Source: Dendrocalamus latiflorus (taxonomy: Eukaryota; Streptophyta; Magnoliopsida; Poales; Poaceae). Taken from it: a DNA stretch of 64,000 bases. Numbering within the stretch: position 1 is the first letter of the stretch; every line of letters begins with the position of its first letter. Made by a program: the position numbers and the translations under genes. Positions 59,901 to 64,000 of this stretch are shown piece after piece. The stretch is from contig CM029664.1 of NCBI GenBank assembly GCA_017311315.1, forward strand, positions 45,662,510 through 45,726,509, in the 5' to 3' direction. The notes beneath the pieces were generated by a model. It saw only the letters and a list, made by a program, of their open reading frames with translations. It was not told the DNA's origin and made no database searches.

Positions 59901-60465
59901 CGCAAAACTTAAGTAGTTTTGTACATGCTTTAACTTGATTAGTTGGTTAATTAACTTTTCATGAAAATCCCTCTGAGATCTTAAGGAGTAGTTTTGGGTC
60001 CGTTTTAAATGTTTGCAAATAAAACTGCATCCCCTCAAAGTTAATAAACCAAGTATACTCCCTTCCATTGTTAATCCGTGCATGTAGTAAGATAGAGTCC
60101 CTTTGGGGCTTGCTGAGCCGGTTGTTTGGCTCACGGCTTGCTTAATTCCCTCTTTAGAGGATTAAGACGAAGGTGAAGGTCTCCTCATTGAGGAAGTCCC
60201 AGAGGATCTCTTCTTCGACGAGGACCCGTGGCTTTAGGTCTTCGCCGCGCTCAAGCGGATCTTGGAGCTTTTGGTAATGTAAATATACTTTGGGTTTGCA
60301 CGCCCCACTGCTGAAAACTGGATGTTAATCCTTATGTGAAATATATGCTAGACTTTTGTTGTAAGCATGCAATAGTATACTTTTGCGCGACACTTCATAA
60401 CTGTTTATGTGTGAATAGTTACAGGATGCCGTGTCCGTACGCGCCCTAGAAACGGGGGCGTTACA
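56928..60465 (+). mobile_element. large solo LTR, Gypsy-like (3538 bp)
   Basis: It starts TGAAAAGTCCCC and ends CGGGGGCGTTACA. A perfect 5-bp duplication GCAAC lies at 56923-56927 and 60466-60470. A C-rich promoter-like segment has a TATA box at 57593. The 3' part (58900-60465) resembles the LTR at 52856-54449 and, more distantly, 33730-35149. Long chance frames on both strands of the C-rich part show no domain. No pol, so it is a solo LTR. Confidence 0.9.
57593..57599 (+). promoter_or_regulatory. TATA box in the large solo LTR
   Basis: TATAAAA in the context CTCGGGTATAAAATTCCGC, surrounded by C-rich DNA; likely U3 promoter. Confidence 0.65.
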
Positions 60466-60470
60466 GCAAC

Positions 60471-61879
60471 GAGCAATAGTAGTGGCCAGCAGCCACTCCG
60501 ACGATTCGTCCGCTCCACCAAACAAGAGATGGATGGACTATGTCGATACCGGGAGACGGCGGCACTAGTGAAACTCCGGTTCCACGCCACCACATCGACG
60601 CAGCAGGTACTACGGCCGCTTCGCCCAATCCCGCAGAAGACGACGCTCGTCCAAGGCAGAAACACTGCGCTTGCTCAAGGGGAAGATGATATCCACGGAA
60701 CAGTCCAGTGCCATTGCAACTGGTACCGTCACGTCCGAACCGTCGCATAAGAAACTCATGCACTACGGGATTCGGCGTGGAGTCCGGTTCGACTAATATT
60801 TCTTACAAGTGTCACGGAGGCAAAGGTCCGCGAGCAACGGTGCAGCCGGGAGCACTGTTGGCTTTGAACCAGTATCAGCATATACCTACGCCGGTAAGAA
60901 CGGCAAAAGAAGTCAATCACGAACAAAAAAAAACTCATCAACACAGAACAATATTTGTGGTGCAGCGTAACTAACACCTTTTGTTGACTTTTTTTTTTGC
61001 TTTCTTTCTCATCAAAATAGATTACAAGTTTCCTAATTGTATATCTAGTACTTTTCGACTAACATATATATTTAAACTTTAAGTTGATCAGACTCTACCA
61101 GGTCTTGTTAGGCTAGTAGTAGTAGGAATTAGGGCGTAGTCGCGTTGACGACTTGGCGCAAGGGCCGGCTTGTAGCGGCGGCACTCGTGCACGCGACGGC
61201 AAGATGTGCCGCGTATAAAACTTCCTGATCATATGATCTTATCAAACAGGGACTCAACAACTGATAAACTGACCCGATAAATTAGGGTTTTGTTCGGAGA
61301 TGCATATATAGACTTCCAAGTTACATAACTAAATAATTCGCATTTGCGGGAAGTTCTCGTTGCTCCGATGCCGCCGCCCCGAGGAACGGACGCCGTTTAA
61401 TCGGCACCAAGTTCGTCATATGCTCCGATCCCGACGTCGCGGCGCTTCCTACCACGGCCATGCCGATGCCATGCCAGGTCCGCAGGAGGTTGTAACTAGA
61501 ACGACGTCCCGCTGCAGGGACAACAACGCGCCGTCCATGACCGACGCCTCGTGCAGCGGGAAAAGGTGGCCGCGGAGCCGAGAAACGCGGATCGACTACT
61601 CGTCGCGCCGGCCTCCGAAGAGGCAAATGCATGCTTCTGACCGCAGCAGCACCTCGGAAGACCGTAAAGAGGACGTCGCGCGTATCGTCGAAGGTGAAGA
61701 TGGTGTCCACAGAGTCCAGCCCTTACCGCACTGACGGAGCTCATCGCCGAACGACGGAGGCGGAGAATAAGATCATGAATGACGCGATTACAAGCGGCAC
61801 CCGCGTTGACGACTTACCCCAGAGGACAAGGTCCGCTTACAATGGTGCGCACGGAAGCACCGACCCCGTCATTGTTAGA
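60471..61879. other. GC-rich sequence with internal diverged duplication
   Basis: 60570-60900 and 61340-61880 share collinear words (CGCAGCAG, GAAGATG.T.TCCAC, CAAGGTCCGC.TAC). CGTTGACGACTT occurs at both 61144 and 61802. A TATA-like CGTATAAAA is at 61211. Short frames on both strands match nothing recognised. Confidence 0.45.
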
Positions 61880-62130
61880 ATTAATCTTAATAATTTAGCC
61901 ATAGTCGAAAGAATAATCGAAGTCATGACCGAAACAGTGGAGCCACGTGGTCATAGCTATAGTGGTCGAAGCCACGGTCGTAACTACAGTAGTTGTAGGT
62001 TAATAGTCATAGCTACAGTACCCGGTCGATGCTCAGAAAACCTCCATGGTAGGAGACACCATGGTCGAAGAGCCATGATTGAAGACACCATAGTTGAGTA
62101 GCCGTGGTCGAGATGCCATAATTGTAAGTA
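61880..62130. repeat. degenerate TGGTCGAA minisatellite, third array
   Basis: GTGGTC(A/G), CATGGTCGAAGAGCCATG, TAGTCGAA and CTACAGTA words recur at about 20-35 bp. The same core occurs as at 10641-11790. The array ends just before a CACTA terminus. Confidence 0.7.
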
Positions 62131-62159
62131 GTGGCTGGGCGTCCGAGTGATGGTTCTAA

Positions 62160-64000
62160 CACTACTACAAAAGAGGTTATACTGGACGGCTAAATCACAG
62201 ACGGTTCATACAAAACCGTCTGTGCTTAAACTATCACAGACAGACGGTTTATACTAGCAACCGTCAGTGATATTTTCATAGACGGTTATTAACACGAGCC
62301 ATCTATCATAATTAAGACATCACAGATGATTTGTGTTAATAACCATCTGTGAAAGTTGCGGACATCACAGGCTGTTCATATAAAAAACCGTCCCTAATAT
62401 TGTGGACATCACAGACGGTTCTTATAACAAACCGTCTATGATATTGTGGACATCACAGACGGTTTGTATGAATAACCATCTATAAATTATCATATACATT
62501 TATTAATACGAACGGTCTGTGATAATATTCGCATTTGTAGTTGGAATTATCTGGGATAATCTGCGCTATTAAATACCGGGAGTACGTGGTCTCGACACAG
62601 ATCTATTTTCATCGCGCTGCATCGGTGGAGTGAGGCGGCTGGCTTTGGAGAGTTTGGTGAAAACATATCGCTTGTAGATCTATGTACGTCTTCTTAGTGA
62701 TCAGAGATTAGTACTCAATTACCTCTAATAACTTATATGTCTTGTAATTGAAAGAGGTGATAGCTAAGTTTTTGCTTAGATCTAGCTAGCTAGCTATGTT
62801 TAGAAAGATAATGATACTTTGCTCAATTTCAGAATGGGTAAGTACTCCTAGTTTACTTCAATATATTATTGTGTCGTGAATACGTGGCTAGCTAGCTACC
62901 TAATATAGATGTCATGTGTAATTAAGTATAGCTAGTCTGATTTGCTATAGTAGCGCTAATAATCGTTTTTGACACCTATTTGTTACATATGTAGTGTAGA
63001 TGGATTGAAGCTGAATGTACGTTGAGAACTGTGTGAGTGCAGAGTACATTAATAGTATGTCTACTTTTAGAAGAGCGGCCAGCTGGATATGTGAGTCGTG
63101 AGTATTCACCTACTTAAATCAGATACTAATGCTCTTGATTGAACTTGAGGGTACTAGTTGATGCTCCCATTTTTAACACATCTGACCAAGAATCAGCCAT
63201 CTTTTGATGGCAGAGCTCAAAGGTAAAGGACCACTGGGCCAGCTACAATAGTTACAACAATCAGATGAAGAATTGCAGTTCTGGGTAAGCTCAGTCATGT
63301 TTGGCGGTTTGCAATTATCGCTCAGCTCGTCCCGTTGCATCACCATTAATTGTTCAGTATTGTTAGTCTTCTGTCTCACACACGCTCTCTGGTGTCGAAG
63401 TACGTGTTGTTGTACTGAGACCAGGACGCGCGCTCTTATTAATGGGTGTTCAATCATTCAGCATGGCTGTCGGAAACGCAGCTAACTTTCCCTCGGCTGC
63501 CTCTGCTTACTGCACTGGAGGCAGGCAGGCAGGCAGAGGCGGAGAGACTCCACCACAAAACCACCAAAAGTCCAAAACCCGCACGGATGACGATGAGCGG
63601 TGGAGCAAACGTGCGCGCCGTCCCAGTAAAAGCAGCGAGTCTGGCCTCACCGGCGGCATCAGGGAGCGTGCATGAATGGCATGGCATGGCATGCATGCAT
63701 GCACGACTGCGCGATCAGGTCAGAGCGTCAGGGTCTCAGGCCGACCTGACCGCCGTGCGGAGGCCGATGCGATGCGAGGGGATCGGAGGCGTACGTCGCC
63801 ACTCGCACCTCACGAGCTCCCCGGTTTGTCTCGTGCCCATCAATTAGGCCCCTGGCACTGTGCTACCGCTAGCTAGCTCCATCATCTTGCGTGCAGCTGC
63901 CGCGCGCGGTGACGCCCGTACATGGACCATGCATCTATGTGTGTGTGTGTGTGTCTACGCGTGTTTGATGCGGTTGAATGCGCAAATCTTTCTGCTCTCT
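62160..64000 (+). mobile_element. CACTA (En/Spm) transposon, left end; right end beyond window or lost
   Basis: The terminus CACTACTACAAAAGAGG at 62160 follows TAA, a possible 3-bp duplication. Subterminal repeats of the form ATCACAGACGGTT..AACCGTCTGTGAT fill 62192-62535. Several are perfect hairpins, for example 11-bp arms CACAGACGGTT/AACCGTCTGTG. No opposite end and no transposase frame were found to 64000, so the span past 62540 is inferred. 62540-64000 has no supportable gene. Confidence 0.75.
63938..63954. repeat. (TG)n microsatellite
   Basis: 17 bases of alternating TG, preceded by CTA and followed by CTACGC. Confidence 0.9.

Overview
The window is nuclear DNA of a grass (Poaceae). It holds one intact split gene with GC-rich first exon, canonical GT-AG introns and plant codon structure. 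Around it are transposon families typical of cereal genomes: Maximus/SIRE-type Copia, long-LTR Gypsy with tRNA-Asp priming, Tourist and Stowaway MITEs, MULE and CACTA. Species cannot be told from the sequence. No bacterial-style system, CRISPR array, rRNA or tRNA gene was seen.

Layout. 1-9830: right-hand part of a Copia element (A) with gag, protease-integrase, RT-RNase H, a long 3' non-coding region, polypurine tract and a 3' LTR; the 5' LTR lies outside the window. 9831-14507: degenerate TGGTCGA-type repeats, a minus-strand Copia LTR fragment, and a truncated fragment of an AMP1/PLA3-like glutamate carboxypeptidase gene. 14508-16053: three MITEs, one nested in another. 16420-22656 (minus): the only convincing host gene, an 11-exon LYK3-type LysM receptor-like kinase of 683 residues; a 1.1 kb TIR element sits in one intron. 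23768-44341: a nested stack. An old Copia element (B) was split inside its protease/integrase junction by a Gypsy-type solo LTR (28458-35149), which was itself hit by another Copia relic (C). B's 3' LTR fragment was later split by a complete, young, non-autonomous Gypsy-like element (D, 36115-43774, minus) with target duplication ATATC, a tRNA-Asp primer site and an orphan zinc-knuckle gag-like frame.

44342-52850: MULE transposase relic (minus), a linked Cys-rich frame and several MITEs. 52856-60465: two solo LTRs with perfect 5-bp target duplications (AAATT and GCAAC), and an inverted pair of one MITE family. 60466-64000: GC-rich diverged duplicate sequence, another TGGTCGA-type array and the left end of a CACTA transposon with hairpin subterminal repeats.

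The host gene is predicted to be a plasma-membrane receptor for N-acetylglucosamine-containing ligands. Everything else is mobile DNA and its debris, and the nesting gives a relative order: B, then the solo Gypsy LTR, then C inside it; D is the youngest insertion that can be dated, from its nearly identical LTRs.
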